Position numbers and translations under genes: made by a program | The notes under the pieces: model-generated | The model's input: only the letters and a program-made list of their open reading frames with translations | What the model was told of the DNA's origin: nothing | Database searches by the model: none | Part shown: positions 1 to 8,051 of the stretch, piece by piece | Position numbering within the stretch: the first letter of the stretch is position 1 | Layout of the letters: each line of letters starts with the position of its first letter | Assembly (NCBI GenBank): GCA_948436975.1 | Contig: CAOJJB010000010.1 | Span: forward strand, 1 to 63,956 | DNA from: an uncultured Clostridium sp. | GTDB taxonomy: Bacteria; Bacillota; Clostridia; TANB77; CAG-508 | DNA length: 63,956 nt | Direction: 5' to 3'

Positions 1-96
1 ATGAAAATGCTAACGAGTAATTAGACTGAATAATAAGTAATATAACATAAGTAAATCTACGAAGGATTACTTATAAAAAGAAAGGAAATTGAAAAT

Positions 97-585
97 ATGA
101 GTAGTAACATATCTATACAAGATTTAGATAAATTATTAAAAGCAAATGAAGAAGGGATAATTAGTTTACCAAAGCGCGAAATAGAACTAATCCAAAAATG
201 GAAAAATGGAGAAACAATAGATAAAAGATATAATAGTATTATCAAATTACATATAAATCAATTAAAAGAAAAGAACAGCTTAGATGAAAAACTAGATAAT
301 GAGTTTACAAGTTTTTGTGAAAATGCAAAAACGAAATCCCCTCAAGAGATATTAAATAGTGCTTATGAAATAACTGTAAAAGAAGAAATAAAAGATAGCT
401 TAAAAAGTATGGAATTATACCCATTAGAAGTTAGTGCTTTATTAAAACAAAAAGACATTTTAAGTGAATTCTATCACGATTGGTTAAATGTTGATACTCC
501 TCTAGGTGAAGTATTAGAAAATTCAATACAAGAATCTCTTGCTATGGTAACAAGATATTATAAATCAAATAGCAAAGAAAGGTAG
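97..585 (+). CDS. DUF3848-like plasmid/mobile-element protein
   Basis: The 162-residue product is soluble, charged and mostly helical, with no signal peptide or membrane segment. Its C-terminal half (about residues 78-150) has the pattern PxEIlxxAYEItvKEeI...L...plevsaLLkqk..LsefYhdWL, which resembles the DUF3848 family common on clostridial plasmids and conjugative elements; this is from memory of the family, not a search. AAAGGAAATT precedes the ATG. The gene ends 12 bases before the relaxase gene, so the two are probably one operon and the protein may assist mobilization. No biochemical role can be assigned. The preceding 96 bases hold only a short open frame ending at base 24 that could be the tail of an upstream gene. 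Confidence 0.7.
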   Translation: MSSNISIQDLDKLLKANEEGIISLPKREIELIQKWKNGETIDKRYNSIIKLHINQLKEKNSLDEKLDNEFTSFCENAKTKSPQEILNSAYEITVKEEIKDSLKSMELYPLEVSALLKQKDILSEFYHDWLNVDTPLGEVLENSIQESLAMVTRYYKSNSKER

Positions 586-596
586 GTTTTTAACGT

Positions 597-1565
597 GTGA
601 GCTATGCAATTATACGAAATGCAAAGTACACAATAAATAATTTAAACGGAATTTATAGACATAATGAACGAAAAAATACCAATTACTCAAATAAAGATAT
701 TACTAAAGAAAAAGCAATAAATAATTATTCTTTAAAGAATTGTAATATGCCATATAGTAAAGCATTTAGAAAGATAAAAGAAGAAAATAATTTACAGGGG
801 TGGATTAAGAAAAATAGTAATGTAGCTTGTGAGTATATCATTACTTCTGATAAAGAATTCTTTGAGAATATTGGAGAAGAAGAAACTAAAAGATATTTTA
901 AAACTGCTTTTGAATTTGTAAAGAATTATAAAGGATTAGGAGAAAAATACATACTTTCTGCAAAAGTACATAATGACGAAAGTACACCTCATTTACATCT
1001 AGTATTTATACCAGTTATCCACAAAAAAGATTCAAAAAGTGGAAAAACAATAGATAAAATCTCCTGTTCAGAGTTTTGGAAAGGTAAAAATAGTTATAAA
1101 ATTTTACAAGATAACTTTTATTCATATATGGTTAAGTCGGGGTTTGATTTAGAACGTGGAAATAAAGAAGAAAATGAACATATACCAATAGAAAAATTAA
1201 AGAAAGTTACCAATTATGAAGTTCAAGAAATGTTTAAAGAAACAAATAATTTAGAGCAAGAAGTAATAACAGATAATGTTGAAGTATTAAAGGAAAATTA
1301 TAAGCGAGTTATTAGAAAATTTAATACCGTTGCTAAAAGATATACTAAAATTAAGAATATAGTTGATGAAACAATGTTTAAAACAGAGAGACTACAAAGA
1401 GAAAATCAAGAATTAAAGCGAGAAAATATAAAATTAAAAAATGAAATTGAAACTTTAAAAAACTTTATAAATAAGACTTTTGAGTGTGTTCATATTTTAT
1501 TTGATTTCCCAATAGAAAGACTTAAAAGTATAGTTCAAAACTTTTGGGAGAATGTAAGAAAATAA
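597..1565 (+). CDS. mob: MobV/Mob_Pre-family relaxase
   Basis: Plasmid mobilization relaxase that would nick the origin of transfer. The 322-residue protein opens with MSYAIIRNAKY, the usual Mob_Pre N-terminus, and carries the metal-binding histidine motif PHLHLVFIP at about residues 130-138, followed by a second conserved block (SEFWKGKNSYKILQDNFY). The C-terminus (about residues 235-295) is a coiled coil. The start is GTG at 597, chosen because it gives the family N-terminus; AAAGG lies 12 bases upstream. It sits between a DUF3848-like gene and a small helical gene, a typical mobilization cassette. It is near full length for small MobV proteins, if slightly short at the C-terminus. Confidence 0.88.
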   Translation: MSYAIIRNAKYTINNLNGIYRHNERKNTNYSNKDITKEKAINNYSLKNCNMPYSKAFRKIKEENNLQGWIKKNSNVACEYIITSDKEFFENIGEEETKRYFKTAFEFVKNYKGLGEKYILSAKVHNDESTPHLHLVFIPVIHKKDSKSGKTIDKISCSEFWKGKNSYKILQDNFYSYMVKSGFDLERGNKEENEHIPIEKLKKVTNYEVQEMFKETNNLEQEVITDNVEVLKENYKRVIRKFNTVAKRYTKIKNIVDETMFKTERLQRENQELKRENIKLKNEIETLKNFINKTFECVHILFDFPIERLKSIVQNFWENVRK

Positions 1566-1585
1566 ATATTGAGAGGTTGTGAAAA

Positions 1586-1855
1586 ATGAATAAAAGTAAA
1601 ATAGAAGATTTATACAATAACTTACAAGAAATGATTGTTGATGATATAGAAAATGACGACAAAATAGATACTTTGTGGAATGAAATTAACGGAATTGATG
1701 AATTACTTAAAAACACTATATCTAAAGAAGATTATCAAATATTTGATGAATACTTATCTAAAGAGGCAGATTTAATTGATTTAGAAAGAAAAAAAGCTTT
1801 TGCTTATGGTTATAATCTTTCAAATAAATTGATGATTGAAGCTATGAGAGAATAA
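1586..1855 (+). CDS. small helical accessory protein (DUF6809-like)
   Basis: An 89-residue acidic helical protein. The C-terminal part (ISKEDYQIFDEYLSKEADLIDLERKKAFAYGY...) resembles small proteins found beside clostridial mobile-element genes (DUF6809-like pattern: a helical EYL.kEadl...E...F.yGy segment). A good ribosome binding site (GAGAGGTTGTGAAAA) precedes the ATG. It is last in the mobilization operon, followed by a clear terminator. Function unknown. Confidence 0.65.
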   Translation: MNKSKIEDLYNNLQEMIVDDIENDDKIDTLWNEINGIDELLKNTISKEDYQIFDEYLSKEADLIDLERKKAFAYGYNLSNKLMIEAMRE

Positions 1856-1869
1856 ACTTAATATGATTT

Positions 1870-1895
1870 GGGAAGTATTTATTACTTCCCTTTTT
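1870..1895 (+). terminator. rho-independent terminator of the mobilization operon
   Basis: Inverted repeat GGGAAGTA (1870-1877) and TACTTCCC (1883-1890) followed by five T residues, 15 bases after the last stop codon. Confidence 0.85.
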
Positions 1896-1985
1896 ATATG
1901 TTTAAATAATTATATATGATCTGTATAGTTATTCATGCAAATATAATTTATTATTCATAACTATAAATTGTAAATTATCTTTCTA

Positions 1986-2720
1986 TTATTTATTCAAATG
2001 TATATGATTAGCAATCACAATGCCATAATCAATTAAAAATTTCTTTTGCTCATTAGTATATAGATTTCTTTCATTTAATGCTTCTTCAGTAGCATGTCTA
2101 AAACAATGAATTATTTTTCTGTATTCCTTTACGTTGTCTTCGGTAATGTAACCTAAAAATATATTAGCATAATCTACATTTATAAACTTACCATTTATCT
2201 TTAACATATTTTCAAGCAAGTTACTTAATTCTTTTAATCTTTCTTCTAAAGTCATATTATCAAATTCAGCACCTCTAGTTGAAATCATTTGTATTTTCTT
2301 GCTTAATTCTTCTTCTATTTGTTGAAAATTATCTTTTTTTATAAAATCTAATTCATTGACTAACTTCCTTCTTTCAGCCCAAGTAACAGTGCCTGAATAA
2401 TTATCTCTTGAATGTATAAAATCTCTGATACAATCATAAGAAAATTCTCCTAATCTTGTTGGTCTTTCTATAATATTAGGAAATTGTTTAATATAAAATC
2501 CATTAACCTTTAGATAATAACATATTAAAATGAATTCTATATTTTCACTGTTGGAATGTGTATTTGTTGGCATACATAAATCTCTAAATTTTTTAATTAT
2601 ATCGCTAGTATCAAAATATGTAAAAGCAAAATAGTTATCTGCACTATATATCAAATCTCTAAATTTATAATAATAATCATTTTCATTAACTTTGTCAGTA
2701 TAAAACTTCCATAAATCCAC
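1986..2720 (-). CDS. hypothetical soluble protein, possible abortive-infection type
   Basis: A soluble, highly charged helical protein of about 244 residues with no signal peptide. Start set at GTG 2720, which has AGAGGGTG just upstream; a longer frame from TTG 2738 lacks a ribosome binding site. The C-terminal region (LLENMLK...VKEYRKIIHCFRHATEEAL) is a helical block with arginine and histidine residues reminiscent of HEPN-like abortive-infection proteins, but no convincing Rx4-6H catalytic motif is visible. The gene stands alone between the mobilization operon and the tRNA attachment region, the usual position of cargo or defence genes. Function unassigned. Confidence 0.6.
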   Translation of the reverse strand: MDLWKFYTDKVNENDYYYKFRDLIYSADNYFAFTYFDTSDIIKKFRDLCMPTNTHSNSENIEFILICYYLKVNGFYIKQFPNIIERPTRLGEFSYDCIRDFIHSRDNYSGTVTWAERRKLVNELDFIKKDNFQQIEEELSKKIQMISTRGAEFDNMTLEERLKELSNLLENMLKINGKFINVDYANIFLGYITEDNVKEYRKIIHCFRHATEEALNERNLYTNEQKKFLIDYGIVIANHIHLNK

Positions 2721-2852
2721 AACAGCACCCTCTTTCAAATTACTATTTGTTTAAAAGCATTATATCATAAACTTTAATTAAAGAATACCGTTTTATGATA
2801 TATACGTACCCTTATATATTCTTAAATAACTATATATAATATTAAATAATAC

Positions 2853-2980
2853 TGTCTAGGAATTGTCTAGGAAAAACTATTTTAAAAATCTACGTAATTA
2901 TTGATATACAACAGATACATAAATTTAGTTTCTCCTAGACACTTTTTTGAGTTTGTCTAGGAAAAACTCTAGGAAAAACG
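2853..2980. repeat. TGTCTAGGAAAAAC repeat cluster at the E1 end
   Basis: The motif TGTCTAGGAA occurs at 2853-2862 and 2864-2873, inverted as TCCTAGACA at 2933-2941, again at 2954-2967, and as CTCTAGGAAAAAC at about 2968-2980. The cluster is in a gene-free stretch (2739-3118) between E1 and the 3' end of tRNA-Pro. The geometry of direct and inverted short repeats next to a tRNA 3' end fits integrase arm-type binding sites. No integrase is seen on this side of the window, so the assignment is inference. Confidence 0.5.
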
Positions 2981-3027
2981 TTGTAACGCTGTATTCGTCT
3001 AAATAATTTTAAATAATCTCAAATGAT

Positions 3028-3051
3028 AAAATGCCTATTTCTAGGCATTTT
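3028..3051. terminator. hairpin, probable terminator
   Basis: Inverted repeat AAAATGCCT (3028-3036) and AGGCATTTT (3043-3051) with a 6-base loop. A-rich and T-rich flanks allow it to act in either direction. Confidence 0.5.
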
Positions 3052-3078
3052 GAGATACTACTAAATAATTTTGAATAA

Positions 3079-3117
3079 AAACAAAAAGTACTGAAAACCG
3101 CTGTTTTCAGTACTTTT
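3079..3117 (-). terminator. terminator downstream of tRNA-Pro
   Basis: A perfect 15-bp inverted repeat (3084-3098 and 3103-3117) with loop CGCT ends two bases from the tRNA-Pro CCA. On the minus strand it is followed by a T-rich run, so it terminates the tRNA transcript. It is also the boundary between backbone and E1. Confidence 0.8.
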
Positions 3118-3118
3118 A

Positions 3119-3194
3119 TGGTCGAGGTGACAGGGATCGAACCTGCGACCTCATGGTCCCAAACCACGCGCGCTACCAACTGCGCTACACCTCG
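3119..3194 (-). tRNA. tRNA-Pro (anticodon TGG)
   Basis: A 76-nt cloverleaf with encoded CCA. The acceptor begins CGAGGTG, the anticodon loop is TTTGGGA with anticodon TGG, and the T-loop is GTTCGATC. Its 3' end faces E1, as expected if E1 used this gene as its attachment site. Confidence 0.95.
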
Positions 3195-3202
3195 TTATAT
3201 AT

Positions 3203-3226
3203 AAAACTCTTCTAAAAGAAGAGTTT

Positions 3227-3227
<1 letters not shown>
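3203..3227 (-). terminator. hairpin between the two tRNAs
   Basis: A perfect 11-bp inverted repeat (3203-3213 and 3217-3227) with loop AAA immediately after the CCA of tRNA-Arg(TCT). It may terminate, or act as a processing hairpin, between tRNA-Arg and tRNA-Pro. Confidence 0.5.
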
Positions 3228-3303
<76 letters not shown>

Positions 3304-3459
3304 GAAGACAGTATCTATATTAACATATTGTGGGAAAATTGTCAATATAAAATTAATAAATTTTATGCTTTAAATTTACATATGGTTTATCTAAATTATG
3401 AATTTGTAATATTAAAGAAAGTTGTTTTTAAAAGTGATCGTATATTGGTATATATTTTT

Positions 3460-3984
3460 TTAGTTAATGTACTCTAATAAAGGTTTTAAGTATTTCCTAT
3501 CTGTCCAATCACATTTTTCTCCTACTGCACTCATTAATGCTTTCATCCAAGGCTCATAAGTATTAGGGTCTTTTTTTGATATTACCTTTTCTAATATTTT
3601 GCATAAAATTCTATCTTTAAATGTCATATTTTTTTCATCCCAAGCACCTCTACCATAGAATGTGGGAATATTTATCAAATCTTTTTTTAGATTATGTAAT
3701 TTTATTTCATTAAATGCTTTTTCTTCAAATGGAGATGCGCCAACACAAAATATAACTAATTTTTTGTGTTTTAATACATTATAGTTTTTTCTTAAAAATG
3801 ATAACCCTACTATACTAGAAGCATATATACCACCACATAAAATTATTATATTATATTTTTCAATATCTTTTATTTTTGCATTTGATGTTTCTATATAATC
3901 AAAATTGGTTTCTTCAATTAGCCAATTTACATATTTTTTTGTTGCACCATATTTGGACTGATAAATTACTATACCTTTTTCCAT
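3460..3984 (-). CDS. flavodoxin-domain protein (HemG-like flavodoxin fold)
   Basis: A 174-residue cytoplasmic flavodoxin-fold protein. The N-terminus IVIYQSKYGATKKYVNWL is the FMN phosphate-binding loop, followed by the usual strands (IIILCGGIYASSI and KLVIFCVGASPF). It lacks the substrate part of true protoporphyrinogen oxidases and belongs with the short flavodoxin_5-type proteins of Clostridia; electron donor and acceptor are unknown. It is monocistronic in the backbone between tRNA genes. The ATG start agrees with the family N-terminus. Confidence 0.8.
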   Translation of the reverse strand: MEKGIVIYQSKYGATKKYVNWLIEETNFDYIETSNAKIKDIEKYNIIILCGGIYASSIVGLSFLRKNYNVLKHKKLVIFCVGASPFEEKAFNEIKLHNLKKDLINIPTFYGRGAWDEKNMTFKDRILCKILEKVISKKDPNTYEPWMKALMSAVGEKCDWTDRKYLKPLLEYIN

Positions 3985-4136
3985 ATTCTTTATCTCACTT
4001 TCAAATTAATAATGCTAATAGTAATTATATCAAAAAGTTATATAAAAGTATAGAAAATTAATTTAATTCTATATTAAAAATAGGAAAAAGTTTTATTTAT
4101 TAGAATAATAAACAAAAAAAGAAGTGTAAATCTTAA

Positions 4137-4596
4137 ATGATTTTTTGGGAAAATAAAGATAGAAATGCAAATATTGTTTGTGGTGTGGAGTTAGAGGTGG
4201 ATTTTAGAAAGGAATTTCCGAATGCCCGTTTTGCTTTGGTTGATTTGGAAAGGTATGTTGATAAGGTAAGAATATATTTGAAGTACAGTTTGGAGGATGT
4301 TCGCTGAGATGAGAATAAAACTGTTTGGAACTTTACTCATAGTTAGGTCGGGATAAGAGGTTTAAAGTAATAAAGGAAATATTTGAAAATCCAGTATTAG
4401 ACAACTTTTATGAAACACGAAGTAAAGGATTATTATCAGTTATATTAAAAGAAAATAACTTTGATAATTCGAACATACAAGATGATTTATTAAATACGAT
4501 TGAACAATTAGCCTCAAATAATGAAGTGAAAAAACAACTTTTAGAAAGAGTAAAGAATTATTGGTGGGATAAAAAATACACCGCAAAGCAGTGTAT
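4137..4596 (+). pseudogene. decayed gene remnants
   Basis: This otherwise gene-free stretch (3985-4597) holds decayed coding sequence. A 56-codon frame from ATG 4137 (containing ARFALVDLERYVDKVRIYLKY) stops at TGA 4305-4307. The same frame continues to a TAG about 12 codons on. A different frame then reads KEIFENPVLDNFYETRSKGL and onward toward the tRNA without a start codon. Two in-frame stops and a frame change show a degraded gene. The original protein is not recognised. Confidence 0.5.
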
Positions 4597-4598
4597 TT
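4571..4598 (-). terminator. terminator of tRNA-Arg(ACG)
   Basis: Inverted repeat AAATACAC (4574-4581) and GTGTATTT (4591-4598). On the minus strand it runs into a stretch of T residues. It directly follows the tRNA 3' end. Confidence 0.75.
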
Positions 4599-4674
4599 GG
4601 TATGCCCGGAGGGATTCGAACCCCCGATCTGCAAGTTCGTAGCCTGCCATTCTATCCAGCTGAACTACGGGCAC
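4598..4674 (-). tRNA. tRNA-Arg (anticodon ACG)
   Basis: A 77-nt cloverleaf with encoded CCA. Acceptor GTGCCCG pairs with CGGGCAT and the anticodon loop is CTACGAA. In bacteria A34 is normally deaminated to inosine, so this tRNA reads CGU, CGC and CGA but not CGG. A separate CCG-anticodon tRNA would be needed for CGG; none is visible here. This bears directly on the CGGN phenomenon described in the findings. Confidence 0.95.
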
Positions 4675-4764
4675 ATATAAAATTTTAATTAAATTATTAT
4701 GTAAAAGGAATTTCATTAAAAAATTTTCACACTTCTTTATGAAATCTCTAAATATCAATATATG

Positions 4765-4815
4765 TATGGGTTGTATTTGGTAGTCAATTGCTCTATATAA
4801 CTAAGCTATGAGTAC
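4765..4815 (-). other. tRNA-like 5'-half remnant
   Basis: Read on the minus strand from 4815 the sequence resembles a tRNA 5' half: a D-arm-like TAGCTTAGTTATATAGAGC followed by an anticodon-arm-like TTGACTACCAAATACAA. No T-arm or CCA follows. It is most like the arginine tRNA family and is probably a decayed copy. Confidence 0.35.
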
Positions 4816-4939
4816 ATTACAATATAAACAATTATAAACTCCTAATATTAATTTGTCAATAATTTTAAGTATATCGCTTGCAAAAAAAATATATAATTGT
4901 TATGATAATATATAGAAAAATCTTATAGGTGATTATAAA

Positions 4940-6103
4940 GTGAAAGAAGAAAATAAAATAAAACATAAAAAACCAATTTCTAAGATTTTAATAATAATAA
5001 TTATAGCATTTATAATAGTAATAATAAGTGCAAGATATATGACTGATGAAGAATTTAGAAATTATGTGGATATTAATATTTTAAAAAAAGAAGTATTAGA
5101 ATCAACTCTTACAACAATAGAAATTAATACTGACACAAATCCATCTATATATTCTTATGATAAATATATAACAGTTCTTAGTAAAAATAAACTTAAAGAA
5201 TATACTGTAGATGGAAAAATTGCAGCAGAATTAGATATGAGTATATCAGTTCCATTAATAGCATCTAATGAAAAATATATGGTAGTAGCAGAAAAAGATG
5301 GACAAAAGTTATATTTAGTTTCAGGAACAAATATATTATGGGATGGAGAAGTAGAAGGAACAATTTCCAATGTAAATGTAAATAGAAATGGATATGTTAG
5401 TATAGTAATAAAAAACACAACATATAAATCGGTTGTAGCATTTTTTGATGTATCTGGAACAGAATTATTTAGATCGTATGTAAATACGAGTTATGTAGTA
5501 TGTACAGATATTTCACCAAATAATAAATATTTGGCAATAGGAGAAGTAGATTATTCTGGAACAGTTATAAAGTCTTATGTTAAAATAATTTCAGTAGAAA
5601 GCGCACAAAAAGATCCAGAAAATTCAATAGTATATATTTATGAATCAGAAAATGGCAATATCATAACAAATATGAATTATCAAAATAAAGATTATGTTAT
5701 ATGTATGTTTAATGATTATATTCAAAAGATTAGAATTGGATCAAATGAAAAAGTATATGAATTTAATACAAATGATTTATTTATTGATATAAATCTAAAA
5801 AACAATATTGCAATTGTAGATAAACAATCATCAGGGTTATTTTCATATGAATATGAAATAGTTATTAAAAATGCTGATAATAAATTAGAAAGTTTATATA
5901 TTTTAAATAGTGATTTACCCAAAACTATTAGTACGAGTGGCAATAATATTGCACTAAATATAGGAAACGAAGTTCAAATTGTAAATACAAGTGGATGGTT
6001 ATTAAAGAAATATACATCAAGTAAACAAATAAAAGGTCTTGTAATAGGTGATAGTATAGCAGGAATTATATATAAAAATAAAATAGAAATAATAAGTTTA
6101 TAA
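4940..6103 (+). CDS. DUF5711-type membrane-anchored beta-propeller protein
   Basis: The 387-residue protein has a lysine-rich N-terminus, one membrane segment (about residues 16-33) and an extracellular region of repeated beta strands (SPNNKYLAIGEVDYSG and similar), giving a WD40/PQQ-like propeller. This matches the DUF5711 family of Clostridia; its role is unknown. Start GTG 4940 is preceded by a weak TAGGTGAT ribosome binding site. It is followed 10 bases later by cvpA-like and then LCP genes, suggesting a small envelope operon. Confidence 0.8.
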   Translation: MKEENKIKHKKPISKILIIIIIAFIIVIISARYMTDEEFRNYVDINILKKEVLESTLTTIEINTDTNPSIYSYDKYITVLSKNKLKEYTVDGKIAAELDMSISVPLIASNEKYMVVAEKDGQKLYLVSGTNILWDGEVEGTISNVNVNRNGYVSIVIKNTTYKSVVAFFDVSGTELFRSYVNTSYVVCTDISPNNKYLAIGEVDYSGTVIKSYVKIISVESAQKDPENSIVYIYESENGNIITNMNYQNKDYVICMFNDYIQKIRIGSNEKVYEFNTNDLFIDINLKNNIAIVDKQSSGLFSYEYEIVIKNADNKLESLYILNSDLPKTISTSGNNIALNIGNEVQIVNTSGWLLKKYTSSKQIKGLVIGDSIAGIIYKNKIEIISL

Positions 6104-6113
6104 GGGGTTAAAA

Positions 6114-6776
6114 ATGGGAATTTTAGTAGATATAATAATTATTTCAATAATTATTTCAATATCATATATAGGATATAAAAAAGGATTAACATCTGTTTTA
6201 TATAAAATAATAGCATTTATTTTATCAATAACAATAATGTTCATTCTATATATTCCAGTTTCAAATACGATTATAAATAATACTCAATTAGATGAAAAAA
6301 TTGCTATAATAATAAAAGATGTTTTACCACAAGATATGATATCATCTGAAAAACAAATTGAAGAAGATGTTGGAGCTTCAAAAGGTAGTATAAAAATTAT
6401 AAATAATTATATTTCAGAAGCAATAGAAAAATCTGAACAAGATACTGTAAATTATGTTTCTATACAATTATCTTATTTTCTAGTAAGAATAATAACAATG
6501 ATAATTCTTTATATAATATCAAGAATTATATTAATGGTTTTAAAATTTGCTACAGATATAATATCAAATTTGCCTATTATAAGCACTTTTAATAAATCAG
6601 GTGGTTTAATTTATGGAGTTATCAAATCGTTTATAATTATATATGCTATTTTAGCAATATTTTCGGCATTTTCACCAATAATAAGTTCTTGGGGAATTAT
6701 AAATGCTATAGAAACATCTTATTTAGGAAGATTAATGTATAACCACAATATTATATTGAGTTTAATATTAAAATAA
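6114..6776 (+). CDS. CvpA-family membrane protein
   Basis: A 220-residue integral membrane protein with four predicted helices (about residues 3-22, 29-48, 120-145 and 160-185). The N-terminal pattern (DIIIISIIISISYIGYKKGL) is typical of CvpA/colicin V production proteins. A GGGGTTAAAA ribosome binding site precedes the ATG. The extended extracytoplasmic loop between helices 2 and 3 is common in clostridial members. Likely cotranscribed with the DUF5711 gene; its cellular role in Firmicutes is poorly defined. Confidence 0.8.
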   Translation: MGILVDIIIISIIISISYIGYKKGLTSVLYKIIAFILSITIMFILYIPVSNTIINNTQLDEKIAIIIKDVLPQDMISSEKQIEEDVGASKGSIKIINNYISEAIEKSEQDTVNYVSIQLSYFLVRIITMIILYIISRIILMVLKFATDIISNLPIISTFNKSGGLIYGVIKSFIIIYAILAIFSAFSPIISSWGIINAIETSYLGRLMYNHNIILSLILK

Positions 6777-6819
6777 CAAAAGATAAAACAGACATAGTCT
6801 AATATAGAGGTGTTTATTT

Positions 6820-7998
6820 TTGAATAGAATTAATAATAATAGAAGAATAAAAAAAGAAAAAAGAAGTAAAAAAGATTATAATGATAAACAAGAAAGAATG
6901 AAAAGAAATGCTAAAAGAGATAAAGTAAAAAGTATTCCACGTCATAAAAAAGAGAATTTAGTAAAGATACCAAATAATAATTATTACAAAGAAAATAAAA
7001 TAAAAAAACAACAAAATCCAAAAAAGCATATTGGAGAAAAGAAAAGAAAAAAGAAAAAGTTTTCGTTATTAAGATTATTATTCAAATTATTATTTATAGT
7101 TTTTTTACTAATTGTAATATTAGGATCTTTATTTTATTTTAAAGTTAAAGAAAATGGTGGAGGGATGAGAGGAGCATTAATAACAATTTTAGGATTATCT
7201 CCTGAAGAAATAGAAAATCTTGATACTTTAAACATTTTATTATTAGGAGTTAGTGAAGATATTGATTCAAAACTCACAGACACTATAATAGTTTGTTCAT
7301 ATAATCCTAAAAAACAAACAGCATCTATGTTATCAATACCAAGAGATACGTTTGTTGGAAGTAATAAGAATAAAGCTAAAGGAAATGATAAGATAAATGC
7401 TTTATATAATAAAAGTCCTAAAAAATTATTAGAAGCTGTATCAGATATAACAGGTATTAATTTAGAATATTATGCTGTTGTTAATAATAAAGCTTTAATA
7501 GAAATAATAAATATAATAGGATATATTAATTTTGAAGTACCAATTGATATGGATTACGATGATCCAACTCAAGATTTACATATACATTTAAAAAAGGGAA
7601 TGCAAAAAATAAATGGAGAAAAAGCAGAAATGCTATTAAGATTTAGACATAACAATGATGGAAGTTCATATCCACCAGAATATGGAGATAATGACTATGG
7701 AAGAATGAAAACACAAAGACTTTTCATTTCAGAAACCCTAAAACAGACTTTAGTTATGGAAAATATATCAAAATCAAAACAGATAATAAATACTATTTTA
7801 GATAATATAGAAACCAATGTAGATACTAATAACTTATTACCATATATACCTGTTGCAGTGGATTTTGACATAAACACTATAATAAGTAAACAACTTCCAG
7901 GAGAATCAGTAAAGTTAAATGACTTATGGTTTTTTGTATATGATAAAAAAGAAACAAAATCTATTGTTAAAAATATACAAAGTCAAATAAATGATTAA
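6820..7998 (+). CDS. LytR-CpsA-Psr (LCP) family protein
   Basis: Probably transfers glycopolymers (teichoic acid or capsule) from an undecaprenyl carrier to peptidoglycan at the outer face of the membrane. The 392-residue protein has a very basic cytoplasmic tail of about 80 residues, one membrane segment (about residues 88-108) and the LCP domain. That domain opens with LNILLLGVSEDIDSKLTDTI, followed by MLSIPRDTFV (the catalytic arginine/aspartate region) and RFRHNNDGSSYP...DYGRMKTQR, the family's C-terminal conserved block. Start TTG 6820 follows AGAGGTG. The long lysine-rich tail is unusual in length. A strong bidirectional terminator follows. Confidence 0.9.
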   Translation: MNRINNNRRIKKEKRSKKDYNDKQERMKRNAKRDKVKSIPRHKKENLVKIPNNNYYKENKIKKQQNPKKHIGEKKRKKKKFSLLRLLFKLLFIVFLLIVILGSLFYFKVKENGGGMRGALITILGLSPEEIENLDTLNILLLGVSEDIDSKLTDTIIVCSYNPKKQTASMLSIPRDTFVGSNKNKAKGNDKINALYNKSPKKLLEAVSDITGINLEYYAVVNNKALIEIINIIGYINFEVPIDMDYDDPTQDLHIHLKKGMQKINGEKAEMLLRFRHNNDGSSYPPEYGDNDYGRMKTQRLFISETLKQTLVMENISKSKQIINTILDNIETNVDTNNLLPYIPVAVDFDINTIISKQLPGESVKLNDLWFFVYDKKETKSIVKNIQSQIND

Positions 7999-8005
7999 AT
8001 ATAAA

Positions 8006-8035
8006 AAAAGCTTGCTTTTTTATAAGCAAGCTTTT
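8006..8035. terminator. bidirectional terminator between convergent genes
   Basis: An 11-bp inverted repeat (8006-8016 and 8025-8035) with A-tract upstream and T-tract downstream, placed between the convergent LCP and carboxypeptidase genes. Confidence 0.85.
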
Positions 8036-8051
8036 ATAATAGTTATAATTT

